From the NCBI RefSeq assembly GCF_038967635.1, contig NZ_CP152413.1, positions 5,212,001 through 5,276,000 on the forward strand: a stretch of 64,000 bases of DNA, in the 5' to 3' direction. The position numbers were made by a program, and so were the translations under genes. Positions 26,132-35,813 of the stretch are shown piece by piece. The notes under the pieces are model-generated. The model was given only the letters and a program-made list of their open reading frames with translations. It was not told the origin of the DNA and did no database searches. The first letter of the stretch is position 1. Each line of letters begins with the position of its first letter. This stretch comes from Bradyrhizobium sp. B124 (GTDB lineage: Bacteria > Pseudomonadota > Alphaproteobacteria > Rhizobiales > Xanthobacteraceae).

Positions 26132-28471
26132 ATGGGTGTTGAAGGAATTGGCGCACGCGTCGTGCGCAAGGAAGATCGCCGGTTCATTACCGGCCAGGGA
26201 CGTTACGTCGACGACGTCAAAATGGTGGGCATGAGCTACGCTCACTTCATCCGCAGCCCGCACGCACATGCCAAGGTCAAGGGCATCAACTCCGCCGAGG
26301 CCATGAAGATGCCCGGCGTGATCGCGGTGCTGACCGGACAGCAGATCGTCGACGACAAGGTCGGCAATCTGATCTGCGGCTGGGCCATCACCTCGAAAGA
26401 CGGCTCGCCGATGAAAATGGGCGCGTGGCCGGCGATGGCGCCGGAGACCGTGCGCTTTGTCGGACAGGCGGTCGCGGTCGTGATCGCCGAGACCAAGAAC
26501 CAGGCCAAGGACGCGGCCGAAGCCGTCGTCGTCGACTACGAGGAGCTTCCCGCGGTTGCCGACGTCAGGGCCGCGATCAAGTCGGGCGCGCCGCAACTGC
26601 ATCCCGAAGCCCCCGGCAACATCGTCTATGACTGGCACATCGGTGACGAAGCCGCGGTCGGCGACGCCTTCAGCAAGGCCGCCAATGTGGTGACGCTCGA
26701 GCTCACCAACAACCGCCTGGTGCCGAACGCGATGGAGCCGCGCGCGGCGATCGCACAATATGACCAGGCCGAAGAGCACTACACGCTCTACACGACCTCA
26801 CAGAATCCGCACGTCGCCCGCCTCGTGCTGTCGGCGTTCTACAACATCGCGCCCGAGCACAAGCTCCGCGTGATCGCACCCGATGTCGGCGGCGGCTTCG
26901 GCTCCAAGATCTACATCTATCCGGAAGAGATGGTGGCGCTGTGGGCGTCGAAGAAGGTCAATCGCCCGGTGAAGTGGACCGGCGACCGTTCGGAGGCCTT
27001 CCTGACCGACGCGCATGGCCGCGACCATGTCTCGAAGGCGGAGATGGCGTTCGACAAGGACAACAAGATCCTTGGCCTGCGGGTGAAGACCCACGCCAAT
27101 TTCGGCGCCTATATGTCGCTGTTCTCCTCGGCGGTGCCGACATATCTCTACGCGACCCTGCTATCGGGCCAGTATGTGATCCCGGCGATCTACGCCGAGG
27201 TGATCGGCGTCTACACCAACACCACACCGGTCGACGCCTATCGCGGCGCCGGCCGTCCCGAGGCGAGCTATCTGCTCGAGCGGATGATGGAGACCGCGGC
27301 GCGGCAATTGAAGGTCGATCCGACCGAGCTGCGCAAAAAGAACTTCATCAACGCGTTCCCGTATCAGACGCCTGTGATCATGGCGTATGATGTCGGCGAC
27401 TTCCACGCCTCGATCGATGCGGCGATGAAGGCGATCGACTATGCCGGCTTCCCGGCCCGCAAGGCCAAGGCGAAAGCCGATGGCAAGCTGCGCGGCATCG
27501 GCGTCTCCTGCTACATCGAGGCCTGCGGCATCGCACCGTCGAAGGCGGTCGGCAGTCTCGGCGCCGGCGTCGGTCTGTGGGAATCGGCGGAGATCCGCGT
27601 CAATCCGGTCGGCACCATCGAGGTGCTTACCGGCTCGCACAGCCACGGCCAGGGCCACGAGACGACATTCTGCCAGATCATCGCGGAGCGGCTCGGCGTG
27701 CCGATCAGCCAGGTCTCGATCGTCCATGGCGACACCGACAAGGTGCAGTTCGGCATGGGCACTTACGGCTCGCGCTCGATCGCGGTCGGCGGTGCGGCGA
27801 TCGTGAAGGCGATGGAGAAGGTGGAAGCCAAGGCCAAGAAGATCGCGGCGCATGCGCTCGAAGCGTCCGAGAGCGACATCGTGATCGAGAACGGCGAGTT
27901 CAAGGTCACCGGCACCGACAAGGCGATCGCGCTGCCGATGGTCGCGCTCGCAGCCTACACCGCGCACAACCTGCCCGACGGCATGGAGCCCGGCCTGAAG
28001 GAGACGGCGTTCTACGACCCGACCAACTTCACCTTCCCGGCCGGCGCCTATATCTGCGAGCTCGAGGTCGATCCCGGCACCGGCAAGACCTCCTTCGTCA
28101 ACTTCGTGGCAGCGGACGATTTCGGCCGGCTGATCAACCCGATGATTGTCGAGGGCCAGGTCCATGGCGGCCTTGCGCAGGGCATCGGCCAGGCGCTGCT
28201 CGAGGGCGCGGTCTATGACGATACCGGTCAGCTCGTGACCGCGTCGTTCATGGACTACACCATGCCGCGCGCCGACGACCTGCCGTCGTTCCAGCTCTCC
28301 CACACCACGACGCTGTGTCCGGGCAACCCGCTCGGCGTCAAGGGCTGCGGCGAAGCCGGCGCGATCGGCGCCTCTGCTGCCGTGATCAACGCGATCACAG
28401 ACGCCATCGGCAACAACAAGCTGGAAATGCCGGCGACGCCCGATCGCGTCTGGCACGCCATTCACGGTTGA
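26132..28471 (+). CDS. Molybdopterin-binding large subunit, form II CoxL-like
   Basis: 779-residue catalytic subunit of a molybdenum hydroxylase. The N-terminal part is typical ([18 protein letters not shown]), the molybdopterin region has GGGFGSK and QGHETTF, and the catalytic Glu lies in [11 protein letters not shown] near the C-terminus. The active-site loop reads AYRGAGR (residues 369-375). Proven CO dehydrogenases (form I) have AYRCSFR with the copper-binding Cys; the present loop marks form II, whose CO use is disputed and whose true substrate is often unknown. It lies 91 bp after the small subunit and 13 bp before the FAD subunit. Confidence 0.93.
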   Translation: MGVEGIGARVVRKEDRRFITGQGRYVDDVKMVGMSYAHFIRSPHAHAKVKGINSAEAMKMPGVIAVLTGQQIVDDKVGNLICGWAITSKDGSPMKMGAWPAMAPETVRFVGQAVAVVIAETKNQAKDAAEAVVVDYEELPAVADVRAAIKSGAPQLHPEAPGNIVYDWHIGDEAAVGDAFSKAANVVTLELTNNRLVPNAMEPRAAIAQYDQAEEHYTLYTTSQNPHVARLVLSAFYNIAPEHKLRVIAPDVGGGFGSKIYIYPEEMVALWASKKVNRPVKWTGDRSEAFLTDAHGRDHVSKAEMAFDKDNKILGLRVKTHANFGAYMSLFSSAVPTYLYATLLSGQYVIPAIYAEVIGVYTNTTPVDAYRGAGRPEASYLLERMMETAARQLKVDPTELRKKNFINAFPYQTPVIMAYDVGDFHASIDAAMKAIDYAGFPARKAKAKADGKLRGIGVSCYIEACGIAPSKAVGSLGAGVGLWESAEIRVNPVGTIEVLTGSHSHGQGHETTFCQIIAERLGVPISQVSIVHGDTDKVQFGMGTYGSRSIAVGGAAIVKAMEKVEAKAKKIAAHALEASESDIVIENGEFKVTGTDKAIALPMVALAAYTAHNLPDGMEPGLKETAFYDPTNFTFPAGAYICELEVDPGTGKTSFVNFVAADDFGRLINPMIVEGQVHGGLAQGIGQALLEGAVYDDTGQLVTASFMDYTMPRADDLPSFQLSHTTTLCPGNPLGVKGCGEAGAIGASAAVINAITDAIGNNKLEMPATPDRVWHAIHG

Positions 28472-28484
28472 GGGAGGAAGAGCC

Positions 28485-29285
28485 ATGTACGAGACAAATT
28501 ATCACCGTGCTTCCTCGATCGACGATGCCGTGGCGCAATTCGGCAAGGGCAAGGAGTCCAAGTTCCTGTCCGGCGGACAGACCTTGCTCCCCGTGATGAA
28601 GCAGCGCCTTGCTGCGCCATCCGATGTGATCGACGTCGCCAAGATCAAGGACATGATCGGCATCGACGTGTCCGGCGACACCGTCACCATCAAGGCCGCG
28701 ACCACGCATTATGACGTGGCGCAAAGCGACGCCGTGCAGAAGGCGATCCCGGCGCTTGCCAATCTGGCGTCGATGATCGGCGATCCCGCCGTGCGCTATC
28801 GCGGCACGATCGGCGGCTCGCTCGCCAACAACGATCCGGCGGCGGACTATCCGGCGGCGGTGCTGGCACTCGGCGCGACGATCAAGACCAACAAGCGGTC
28901 GATCGCGGCGGATGATTTCTTCAAGGGCCTGTTCACGACGGCACTAGAGGATGGTGAGATCATCACGCAGGTCGCGTTCCCGATCCCGGCCAAGGCGGGT
29001 TATGCCAAGTTTCCGAACCCGGCCTCGCGCTTCGCCCTGACTGGCGTGTTCGTCGCCAAGACCAAGTCGGGTGACGTCCGCGTCACCGCGACCGGTGCAT
29101 CGCAAAGCGGCGTCATGCGGGTGGGGCCGATCGAGCAGGCGCTGAAGGCGAATTGGGCGGCTTCGGCGCTCGACAGCGTCACGATCCCGGCGAGCGGCCT
29201 GCTCGCCGATATCCACGGCTCGGCGGATTACCGCGCGAACCTGGTGAAGGTGATGGGACAGCGGGCGGTGACTGCCGCCGGCTGA
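28485..29285 (+). CDS. FAD-binding medium subunit (CoxM-like)
   Basis: 266-residue subunit of the molybdenum hydroxylase. The FAD contacts are SGGQTLLP (residues ~29-36) and TIGGSLANNDPAADYP (~105-120), as in CoxM and related proteins, and the C-terminal CO_deh_flav_C-like domain follows. AGGGAGGAAGAG precedes the ATG. With the two preceding genes it completes the (alpha-beta-gamma)2 enzyme. Accessory genes usually found with coxSLM (coxD/E/F/G) are not present downstream; a CoA transferase gene follows after 248 bp. Confidence 0.92.
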   Translation: MYETNYHRASSIDDAVAQFGKGKESKFLSGGQTLLPVMKQRLAAPSDVIDVAKIKDMIGIDVSGDTVTIKAATTHYDVAQSDAVQKAIPALANLASMIGDPAVRYRGTIGGSLANNDPAADYPAAVLALGATIKTNKRSIAADDFFKGLFTTALEDGEIITQVAFPIPAKAGYAKFPNPASRFALTGVFVAKTKSGDVRVTATGASQSGVMRVGPIEQALKANWAASALDSVTIPASGLLADIHGSADYRANLVKVMGQRAVTAAG

Positions 29286-29533
29286 TAGCGCCTAAACACA
29301 AGTCGAGCGGCGGCGCGCAGCGATGCGCGCCGTTCGCGTTTTACCGACGCCTCGTTTTACCGGCGCTTCGGGGCAAAAGACGCTTGCCTCATCGGGCGTT
29401 CGGCGAGACAATTTAGCTAATCAGCTAATTAAAAATACCGTCCCACGGACGGCTGGGGGAACGCATGGCATTCGGCACCAAGCCAGCCGTAAGCACCTCA
29501 GCCGCATAACGCCCACAACGAACGGATAACAAC

Positions 29534-30646
29534 GTGCTCGATAAACCCGCCTCCCAAACCGCCGCCCGCACCTCGGGCCCGCTCGCCGGCTTCCGCATCG
29601 TCGAATTCGCCGGCATCGGCCCCGGCCCGTTCGCCTGCATGCTGCTCGCCGACATGGGCGCCGAGGTCATCACCCTCGATCGGGTCGGCGCCGGCAAGAA
29701 TTTGAAGGCGGTGGCAACCCGCGGCCGCAAGGTCATCGAGCTCGACCTCAAGAACAAGGCGGCGATATCTGAAGTGCTCGACCTGCTCAGCCATGCCGAT
29801 GCGCTGATCGAAGGCTTTCGCCCCGGCGTGATGGAGCGCCTCGGTCTCGGCCCGGACGTCGTGCTCGCGCGCAATCCGAAGCTGGTCTTCGGCCGCATGA
29901 CCGGCTGGGGCCAGGAAGGCCCGCTGGCGAACGCCGCCGGCCACGACATCAACTACATCTCGATCACCGGTGCACTGGCTGCGATCGGCACCAAGGAGAA
30001 GCCGGTGCCGCCGCTCAACCTGGTCGGCGATTTCGGCGGCGGTGCGCTCTATCTCGTGGTCGGCGTGCTCGCAGCGCTGCTGGAAGCGCAGAAGTCCGGC
30101 AAGGGCCAGGTGGTCGACACCGCGATGTGCGACGGCGCGGCTTCGCTGATGTCGATGTTCTACGACATGCGCGCACAGGGCCGCTGGAGCGGCGGCCGCG
30201 ACCAGAACTTCTTGGACGGCGGCGCGCATTTCTACGGCGTCTACGAATGTTCCTGCGGCAACTTCATCTCGATCGGCTCGATCGAACCGCAGTTCTACGC
30301 GCTGCTGCGCAAGCATGCCGACCTGACCGACGCCGACTTCGACGCCCAGATGGACCGCAAGGCCTGGCCGGCGCTGAAGGAGAAGCTGACCAAGGTGTTC
30401 AAGAGCAAGTCGCGCGCGGACTGGTGCACAATCATGGAAGGCACCGACATCTGCTTCGCGCCGATCCTGACCATGGAAGAGGCACCGAAGCATCCGCACA
30501 TGGCGGCGCGTCAGGTGTTCGTCGAGCGCCACGGCGTCACCCAGCCCGCCCCCGCGCCGCGCTTCTCGCGCACGCCGTCGGCGATCCGCGAGCCGGAGCT
30601 GGCAAGCATTGGCGACGTGACCAGCGCGTGGAAGGCGGGGAAATAA
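29534..30646 (+). CDS. CaiB/BaiF family CoA-transferase (alpha-methylacyl-CoA racemase-like)
   Basis: 370-residue class III CoA-transferase fold. Visible features: [20 protein letters not shown] at the N-terminus, the [14 protein letters not shown] loop, [33 protein letters not shown] and the catalytic Asp in [13 protein letters not shown]. The [11 protein letters not shown] stretch and overall length fit alpha-methylacyl-CoA racemases better than formyl-CoA transferases. A GTG start at 29534 is used; its ribosome site is weak. Function: moving CoA between acids or epimerising branched acyl-CoA. It lies alone between the molybdenum enzyme operon and a palindromic repeat. Confidence 0.87.
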   Translation: MLDKPASQTAARTSGPLAGFRIVEFAGIGPGPFACMLLADMGAEVITLDRVGAGKNLKAVATRGRKVIELDLKNKAAISEVLDLLSHADALIEGFRPGVMERLGLGPDVVLARNPKLVFGRMTGWGQEGPLANAAGHDINYISITGALAAIGTKEKPVPPLNLVGDFGGGALYLVVGVLAALLEAQKSGKGQVVDTAMCDGAASLMSMFYDMRAQGRWSGGRDQNFLDGGAHFYGVYECSCGNFISIGSIEPQFYALLRKHADLTDADFDAQMDRKAWPALKEKLTKVFKSKSRADWCTIMEGTDICFAPILTMEEAPKHPHMAARQVFVERHGVTQPAPAPRFSRTPSAIREPELASIGDVTSAWKAGK

Positions 30647-30654
30647 ACCTCCCT

Positions 30655-30785
30655 GTCGTTCCGGGCAAGCGCAGCGCGACCCGGGACCCATAACCACGAA
30701 TGGCAGTTATCAGGCGTCGTTGGAGCCGCGGCGCCCTCAACAATCCAATCCTGTGGTTATGGGTCCCTGCTTTCGCAGGGACGAC
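30655..30785. repeat. Palindromic repeat, family A
   Basis: Left arm GTCGTTCCGGGCAAGCGCAG with GGGACCCATAACCAC, right arm GTGGTTATGGGTCCCTGC and TTTCGCAGGGACGAC. It lies between the convergent CoA-transferase and hppD genes and may also act as a terminator. Confidence 0.82.
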
Positions 30786-30828
30786 ACCTGTGTTGGCTGT
30801 GCGCTAACGTCGCACTCCTACGACGTCT

Positions 30829-31947
30829 TCACGCGGCGTGATCGACCTTGAGCACGCCGCGGCGGATCTGGTCTTCCTCGATCGATTCGAACAGCGCCTT
30901 GAAGTTGCCTTCACCAAAACCGTCGTCGCCCTTGCGCTGGATGAACTCGAAGAAGATCGGCCCGATCGCGTTCGCCGAGAAGATCTGCAGCAGCACCTTG
31001 GTCTGGCCGCCGTCGACCACGCCCTCGCCGTCGATCAGGATGCCGTTGGTCTTGAGCCGCGCCAGGTCCTCGCCATGCTGCGGCAGGCGGGCATCGATCC
31101 GCTCGAAGTAGGTCTCGGGCGGCGACGGCATGAACGGCAGGCCGTCCGCGCGCAGCGTCTCGACCGTCGCATAGATATCGCGCGCGCCGCAGGCGATGTG
31201 CTGGATGCCCTCGCCGTGATAGATGTTGAGATATTCCTCGATCTGCCCGGAATCGCCGGCGTCCTCGTTGATCGGAATCCGGATCTTGCCGTCCGGGCTG
31301 GTCAGCGCGCGCGAGAACAGGCCGGATGCGCGGCCCTCGATGTCGAAGAAGCGGATCTGGCGGAAGTTGAACAGCTTGGCATAGAAGCCGGTCCAGACAT
31401 CCATGCGGCCGCGATGGACGTTGTGGGTGAGGTGATCGACGTAATAAAGGCCCGAGCCTGCGGGACGCGGATTCTCCGCCCCTAACCACTCGAACTCGGC
31501 ATCATAGGCCGAACCCTTGGCGCCGTAGCGGTCGACGAAATACAGCAGGCTGCCACCGATGCCCTTGATCGCGGGCACATCGAGCGTCTTCTCGGCGGAC
31601 GGCACATCTGCCGGCTCGGCGCCGAGCGCGATCGCGCGCTCATAGGCATGCTTCGCATCGACGACACGGAACGCCATCGACGGCGCGCAGGGACCGTGCG
31701 CGGCGACGAAATTGAAGCCGTGGGTGCCGGGCTCCTCATTGACGAGATAGTTGATGTCGCCCTGGCGATAGACCGTGATCTTCTTGGTCTTATGGCGGGC
31801 GACCGCGACAAAGCCCATCAGCTTGAACAATGCGTGGAGCTCGCCGGGGTTGGGGTGGGCATATTCGACGAACTCGAAGCCGTCGGTGCCCATCGGGTTC
31901 TCAGTGCTGATTTCGGCCGGCGGCGCATCGTGCGGAAACGGACCCAT
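30829..31947 (-). CDS. hppD: 4-hydroxyphenylpyruvate dioxygenase
   Basis: 372-residue Fe(II) dioxygenase that converts 4-hydroxyphenylpyruvate to homogentisate, the entry step of tyrosine breakdown. Two vicinal-oxygen-chelate halves are seen. Iron ligands fit the His in YYVDHLTHNV, the His in GIQHIACG and the Glu in FFEFIQRKG near the C-terminus. The ATG at 31947 has GGGAG upstream; the frame runs open to 32052 but that part overlaps the divergent regulator's promoter. A Lrp-type regulator is divergent next to it, and hmgA/fahA for the following steps lie 2.5-5 kb away. Confidence 0.94.
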   Translation of the reverse strand: MGPFPHDAPPAEISTENPMGTDGFEFVEYAHPNPGELHALFKLMGFVAVARHKTKKITVYRQGDINYLVNEEPGTHGFNFVAAHGPCAPSMAFRVVDAKHAYERAIALGAEPADVPSAEKTLDVPAIKGIGGSLLYFVDRYGAKGSAYDAEFEWLGAENPRPAGSGLYYVDHLTHNVHRGRMDVWTGFYAKLFNFRQIRFFDIEGRASGLFSRALTSPDGKIRIPINEDAGDSGQIEEYLNIYHGEGIQHIACGARDIYATVETLRADGLPFMPSPPETYFERIDARLPQHGEDLARLKTNGILIDGEGVVDGGQTKVLLQIFSANAIGPIFFEFIQRKGDDGFGEGNFKALFESIEEDQIRRGVLKVDHAA

Positions 31948-32055
31948 GGCGGTAACTCCCTGATTTGTCTGGAGATCAGTTTCCGTCACCAGCTGCGCAA
32001 CGTGCGTGCATAATTGCCGCTGATTTGCTAGATTCGCGCACGATCCGTGCATGAT

Positions 32056-32547
32056 ATGGATATTTTACGCATGCCTGACGTCGATGCCTTCGACCTCAAA
32101 ATGCTCGCCGCGTTGCAGGACGACGGCCGGCTGACCAACCAGCAGCTCGCCGACCTGGTCGGGCTGTCCGCCTCGCAATGCTCGCGGCGGCGGATGCGGC
32201 TGGAGGAGGAGAAGGTGATCGCGGGCTACCACGCCGACCTCGCCGGCGAGGCGCTCGGCTTCGGCCTGATCGCCTTCATCCACATTACGCTTGCGACCCA
32301 TTCGCCCGACAACGCCAAGCGGTTTCGCGAGCTGGTCAACCGCGTCGACGACATCCAGGAGGCCTATGCGCTGACCGGAGATGCCGATTACGTGCTGAAG
32401 GTGATGCTGCGCGACCTCAAGAGCCTGTCCGACATCGTCAACAACGTGCTGATGCCGCACCAGAGCGTGGCGCATGTGCGCTCCTCGATCGTGCTCGACC
32501 GCTTGAAGGAAAGCACCAAGCTGCCGCTGAAATCGTTACCGACCTGA
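32056..32547 (+). CDS. Lrp/AsnC-family transcriptional regulator
   Basis: 163-residue regulator. An N-terminal helix-turn-helix (LTNQQLADLVGLSASQCSRRRMRLE) is joined to a C-terminal RAM/ACT-like ligand domain (EAYALTGDADYVLKVMLRDL). Start could be ATG 32056 or 32071; neither has a clear ribosome site, so a leaderless mRNA is possible. It is divergent from hppD, with about 108 bp between the starts. That gap has two similar sequences, CGTGCATAAT (32007 region) and CGTGCATGAT (32046 region), which may be operator half sites. An amino-acid-responsive control of hppD is the likely role. Confidence 0.9.
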   Translation: MDILRMPDVDAFDLKMLAALQDDGRLTNQQLADLVGLSASQCSRRRMRLEEEKVIAGYHADLAGEALGFGLIAFIHITLATHSPDNAKRFRELVNRVDDIQEAYALTGDADYVLKVMLRDLKSLSDIVNNVLMPHQSVAHVRSSIVLDRLKESTKLPLKSLPT

Positions 32548-32633
32548 CCTGGCGCAAATCGAGGGAATTCCGTCATTCGCTTTCCCTGCCCGATTTGCGA
32601 TCATTCCTCCAGCATCCCCCAAGAGAGGCGACC

Positions 32634-32945
32634 ATGGCGCTGCAGCTACGACCGAACTGCGAATATTGCGACAAGGACCTGCCACCGAGCGCCACGGACG
32701 CGCGGATCTGCTCCTATGAATGCACGTTCTGCGCGGACTGCGCCGAGACCAAGCTCGGCAATGTCTGCCCGAACTGCGGCGGCGGTTTTGCACCGCGGCC
32801 GATCCGCCCGGCCAAGCCGTGGCGGCCGGGTGTCTGCACCGTGAACCAGCCGCCGTCGGACCAGCGGGTGCATCTGAAATACAGCCTCGAGGACTGCGCG
32901 GCGAATACGGCACGGCTGAGGGATGTCAGGCCGGAGGAGCGATGA
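32634..32945 (+). CDS. DUF1272-family Cys-rich small protein
   Basis: 103-residue protein rich in Cys pairs: CEYC, CSYEC, CTFCADC and CPNCGG, which fits a zinc-binding DUF1272 protein. Function of the family is not known. The ATG at 32634 has AGAGAGG upstream. The longer frame from 32178 overlaps the Lrp gene and is a shadow. A tail rich in Pro/Arg after residue 55 (PRPIRPAKPWRPG) extends beyond the usual domain. It lies 86 bp after the regulator gene. Confidence 0.82.
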   Translation: MALQLRPNCEYCDKDLPPSATDARICSYECTFCADCAETKLGNVCPNCGGGFAPRPIRPAKPWRPGVCTVNQPPSDQRVHLKYSLEDCAANTARLRDVRPEER

Positions 32946-32954
32946 GTTTCCTCT

Positions 32955-33039
32955 CGTCATTGCGAGCGAAGCGAAGCAATCCACCCTCTCCGTGCGGGGA
33001 TAGGTGGATTGCTTCGTCGCTTCGCTCCTCGCAATGACG
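32955..33039. repeat. Palindromic repeat, family C
   Basis: Near-perfect long hairpin: CGTCATTGCGAGCGAAGCGA, AGCAATCCACC, then the mirror ending TCGCTCCTCGCAATGACG. It lies between converging genes (DUF1272 and fahA), so it may serve as a bidirectional terminator. A second copy is at 62551. Confidence 0.88.
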
Positions 33040-33049
33040 GAGAAACAAC

Positions 33050-34321
33050 TTACTCCGCTGCGACGATTGTGCCTTCAACCTCGCCAAAGCCGACGCGATA
33101 GCCGTCGCCCTGGCACCAGCCGCGCATGACAAGCGAGTCGCCATTTTCGAGGAACGAGCGCGTCACGCCGCTGCCAAGCTCGACCGGCTCGGTGCCGTTC
33201 CAGCTAATTTCCAGGAGGCTGCCGCGCTGATGCTTCTCAGGACCGGAGATCGTGCCGCTGCCTAAGAGATCGCCGACATTCATCGCGCAGCCGCTGGAGG
33301 CGTGGTGGACCAGCTGCTGCACCGACGACCAGTACATGTATTTGAAGTTGGTGCTGCAGATCGTCTTCGCTTCGTTCATCGCACCGGCGCGCAGCGCGAC
33401 GTCGAGCTGCAAGTCGTAATTGTTCGGCTGCGCCTGCTTGAGATAAGCCAGCGGCTCCGGCTGCTGCGCCGGGCCCTGCATGCGGAACGGCTCCAGCGCC
33501 TCGCGCGTCACCACCCACGGGCTGATCGAGGTCGCGAACGCCTTGGCCTGGAACGGCCCGAGCGGCACATATTCCCACTGCTGGATATCGCGCGCGCTCC
33601 AGTCGTTGAGAATGACGAAGCCGAAGATCATCTCTTCGGCCTGCTTCTCCGTGAGCATCTCGCCCATCGCTGACGCTTGGCCCACCACCACCCCCATCTC
33701 GAGCTCGAAGTCGAGCCGCTTGCAGGGGCCGAAGCTCGGCACGTCAGCGGTCGGCGGCTTCAGCTGGCCGCGCGGCCGCCGCACCTTGGTGCCACTCACC
33801 ACCACGGTCGAGGCACGGCCGTTGTAGCCGATCGGCATGTGCAGCCAGTTCGGCTGCAACGCATTGTCCTTGCCGCGGAACATGACGCCGACATTGGTGG
33901 CGTGCTCCTTCGACGAATAGAAATCGGTATAGCCCGAGACGGCGAACGGCATGTGCAGCCGGACGTCCGCCATCGGCACCAGCGTCCGCGCCCGCAACTC
34001 CCTGTTGTCGCGCAACTCCGGATGATCGGCGCGCAGCAGTTCGCTGATCCGCGCCCGCGTCGCCGACCACACCTTCGGCCCGAGCGCCATGAAGGCGTTG
34101 AGTGACGGCTGCGAGAACGCGCCGAGCGGCCCGACATCGAGCCGCGAGTCCTGCTCGAGCTCCCAGAGGTCAAGCACGTAGTCGCCGATCGCAACGCCGA
34201 CGCGCGGCGCAAGGCCATCCTTCGACGAGAACACGCCATAGGGCAGGTTCTGGATCGGAAAGTCCGAGGTGGGAGCGACGTCGACGAAGGAGCGGAGTTT
34301 TGGGTCGTTGGGGTGGGGCAT
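33050..34321 (-). CDS. fahA: Fumarylacetoacetase
   Basis: 423-residue hydrolase that splits fumarylacetoacetate to fumarate and acetoacetate, the last step of homogentisate breakdown. An SH3-like N-terminal domain (LPYGVFSSKDGLAPRVGVAIG) precedes the FAH catalytic domain, where metal- and substrate-site stretches YTDFYSSKEHATNVG, LDFELEMGVVVG and VILNDWSARDIQQWEY are intact. AGGAAG precedes the ATG. It follows hmgA, separated by a palindromic repeat of about 100 bp. Confidence 0.95.
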   Translation of the reverse strand: MPHPNDPKLRSFVDVAPTSDFPIQNLPYGVFSSKDGLAPRVGVAIGDYVLDLWELEQDSRLDVGPLGAFSQPSLNAFMALGPKVWSATRARISELLRADHPELRDNRELRARTLVPMADVRLHMPFAVSGYTDFYSSKEHATNVGVMFRGKDNALQPNWLHMPIGYNGRASTVVVSGTKVRRPRGQLKPPTADVPSFGPCKRLDFELEMGVVVGQASAMGEMLTEKQAEEMIFGFVILNDWSARDIQQWEYVPLGPFQAKAFATSISPWVVTREALEPFRMQGPAQQPEPLAYLKQAQPNNYDLQLDVALRAGAMNEAKTICSTNFKYMYWSSVQQLVHHASSGCAMNVGDLLGSGTISGPEKHQRGSLLEISWNGTEPVELGSGVTRSFLENGDSLVMRGWCQGDGYRVGFGEVEGTIVAAE

Positions 34322-34355
34322 GGCTTCCTGCCGATTTTGCTACGATCTATCGGTC

Positions 34356-34452
34356 GTCATTCCGGGATGGCCCGAAGGGCCAGGCCCGGAATCCATACTC
34401 ATTATCGTGGTTATGGATTCCGGGCTCGCGCTTGCGCGCGCCCCGGAATGAC
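34356..34452. repeat. Palindromic repeat related to family A
   Basis: Inverted arms GTCATTCCGGGATGGCCCGA and GCGCGCCCCGGAATGAC, with inner GGAATCCATA / TATGGATTCC. It sits inside the hmgA-fahA operon, between two co-directional genes, and could lower expression of fahA relative to hmgA. Confidence 0.82.
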
Positions 34453-34464
34453 GGGGAGTTGTGT

Positions 34465-35811
34465 TTACGGCTTGTTCGGGTCGAACTTCTTCTCCAACCC
34501 CTTCCAGCAATCCGAGTAGTCGTCCTGCAGCGTCGACGACGTCGCGGCGTGCTGCGTCACGCGCTGGGGGTAACGGGTCTCGAACATGAAGGCCATCGTG
34601 CCGGTCAGCTTCACCGGTTTCAGCTCGCTGTTGCTGGCGTGCTCGAAGGCTTCGCGGTCGGGGCCGTGCGGCAGCATCATGTTGTGCAGCGAGATGCCGC
34701 CGGGCACGAAGCCTTGCGGCTTGGCGTCGTAGACGCCGTAGATCAGCCCCATGAACTCCGACATGATGTTCATGTGGTACCACGGCGGGCGGAAGGTGTT
34801 GTCGGCCACCATCCAGCGCTCCGGGAAGATCACGAAGTCGATGTTCGCGGTGCCGGCGGTCTCCGACGGCGAGGTCAATACCGTGAAGATCGACGGATCG
34901 GGATGATCGAACGCGATCGCGCCGACCGGCGAGAAGGTGCGCAGGTCGTATTTGTACGGTGCGTAGTTGCCGTGCCAAGCGACGACGTCGATCGGCGAAT
35001 GCGGCAACGTGGTCTTGAACAGCGCGCCGCCCCACTTCACGTAGAGCTCGGTCGGGGTGTCCTTGTCCTCGTAGCTCGCGACCGGCGTCAGGAAGTCGCG
35101 CGAATTGGCCAGGCAGTTGGCCCCGATCGGGCCGCGCTCCGGCAGCGTGAAGGCGCCGCCGTAGTTCTCGCAGAGATAACCGCGCGCAGGTCCATTCGGA
35201 ATCTCGACGCGGAATTTGACGCCGCGCGGGATCACGACGATCTCGCCCGGCTCGGCATCGATGCGGCCGAACTCGGTGACGAGGCGCAGATTGCCCTGCT
35301 GCAGCACGAACATCATCTCGCCATCGGCATTGTAGAAATGCTGATCGACCATCGATTTGGTGATGAGATAGATGTGCGCCGCCATGCCGGCCTGCGTGTT
35401 GGCATCGCCTGCGGTCGTCATAGTCTGCACGCCCTGCAGGAAGGTCATGTCCTCCTTCGGGATCGGTGCCGGGTCCCAGCGCAGCTGCGCGATCGGCATA
35501 TCGTATTCGTGACACGGCGCGGTGCGCCACAGCCCCGCATCGGCCTTGGCGAAACGGCCGGAGTGCCGCACCGACGGGCGGATGCGGTAGAGCCAGGAGC
35601 GCTCATTGGTGCCGCGCGGCGCCGTGAACGGCGAGCCCGACAGTTGTTCGGCATAGAGCCCGTAGGCGCAGCGCTGCGGCGAGTTGCGCCCCATCGGCAG
35701 CGCGCCGGGCAACGCTTCGGTCTCAAAGCTGTTGCCGAAACCGGACATGTAGCCCGGCGTGACTTGCCCCGAGCTGCGAACGATCTGGTCAGGCGAGGTA
35801 TTGATGTTCAT
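34465..35811 (-). CDS. hmgA: Homogentisate 1,2-dioxygenase
   Basis: 448-residue Fe(II) ring-cleaving dioxygenase giving maleylacetoacetate. Typical stretches: [31 protein letters not shown], the Fe site region [18 protein letters not shown] and the C-terminal [11 protein letters not shown]. The ATG at 35811 has a strong AAGGAGG and lies 2 bp after the stop of the MBL gene, showing translational coupling; the longer frame to 35838 overlaps that gene. Maleylacetoacetate isomerase, needed between this enzyme and FahA, is not in the cluster. Confidence 0.96.
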   Translation of the reverse strand: MNINTSPDQIVRSSGQVTPGYMSGFGNSFETEALPGALPMGRNSPQRCAYGLYAEQLSGSPFTAPRGTNERSWLYRIRPSVRHSGRFAKADAGLWRTAPCHEYDMPIAQLRWDPAPIPKEDMTFLQGVQTMTTAGDANTQAGMAAHIYLITKSMVDQHFYNADGEMMFVLQQGNLRLVTEFGRIDAEPGEIVVIPRGVKFRVEIPNGPARGYLCENYGGAFTLPERGPIGANCLANSRDFLTPVASYEDKDTPTELYVKWGGALFKTTLPHSPIDVVAWHGNYAPYKYDLRTFSPVGAIAFDHPDPSIFTVLTSPSETAGTANIDFVIFPERWMVADNTFRPPWYHMNIMSEFMGLIYGVYDAKPQGFVPGGISLHNMMLPHGPDREAFEHASNSELKPVKLTGTMAFMFETRYPQRVTQHAATSSTLQDDYSDCWKGLEKKFDPNKP

Positions 35812-35813
35812 CG

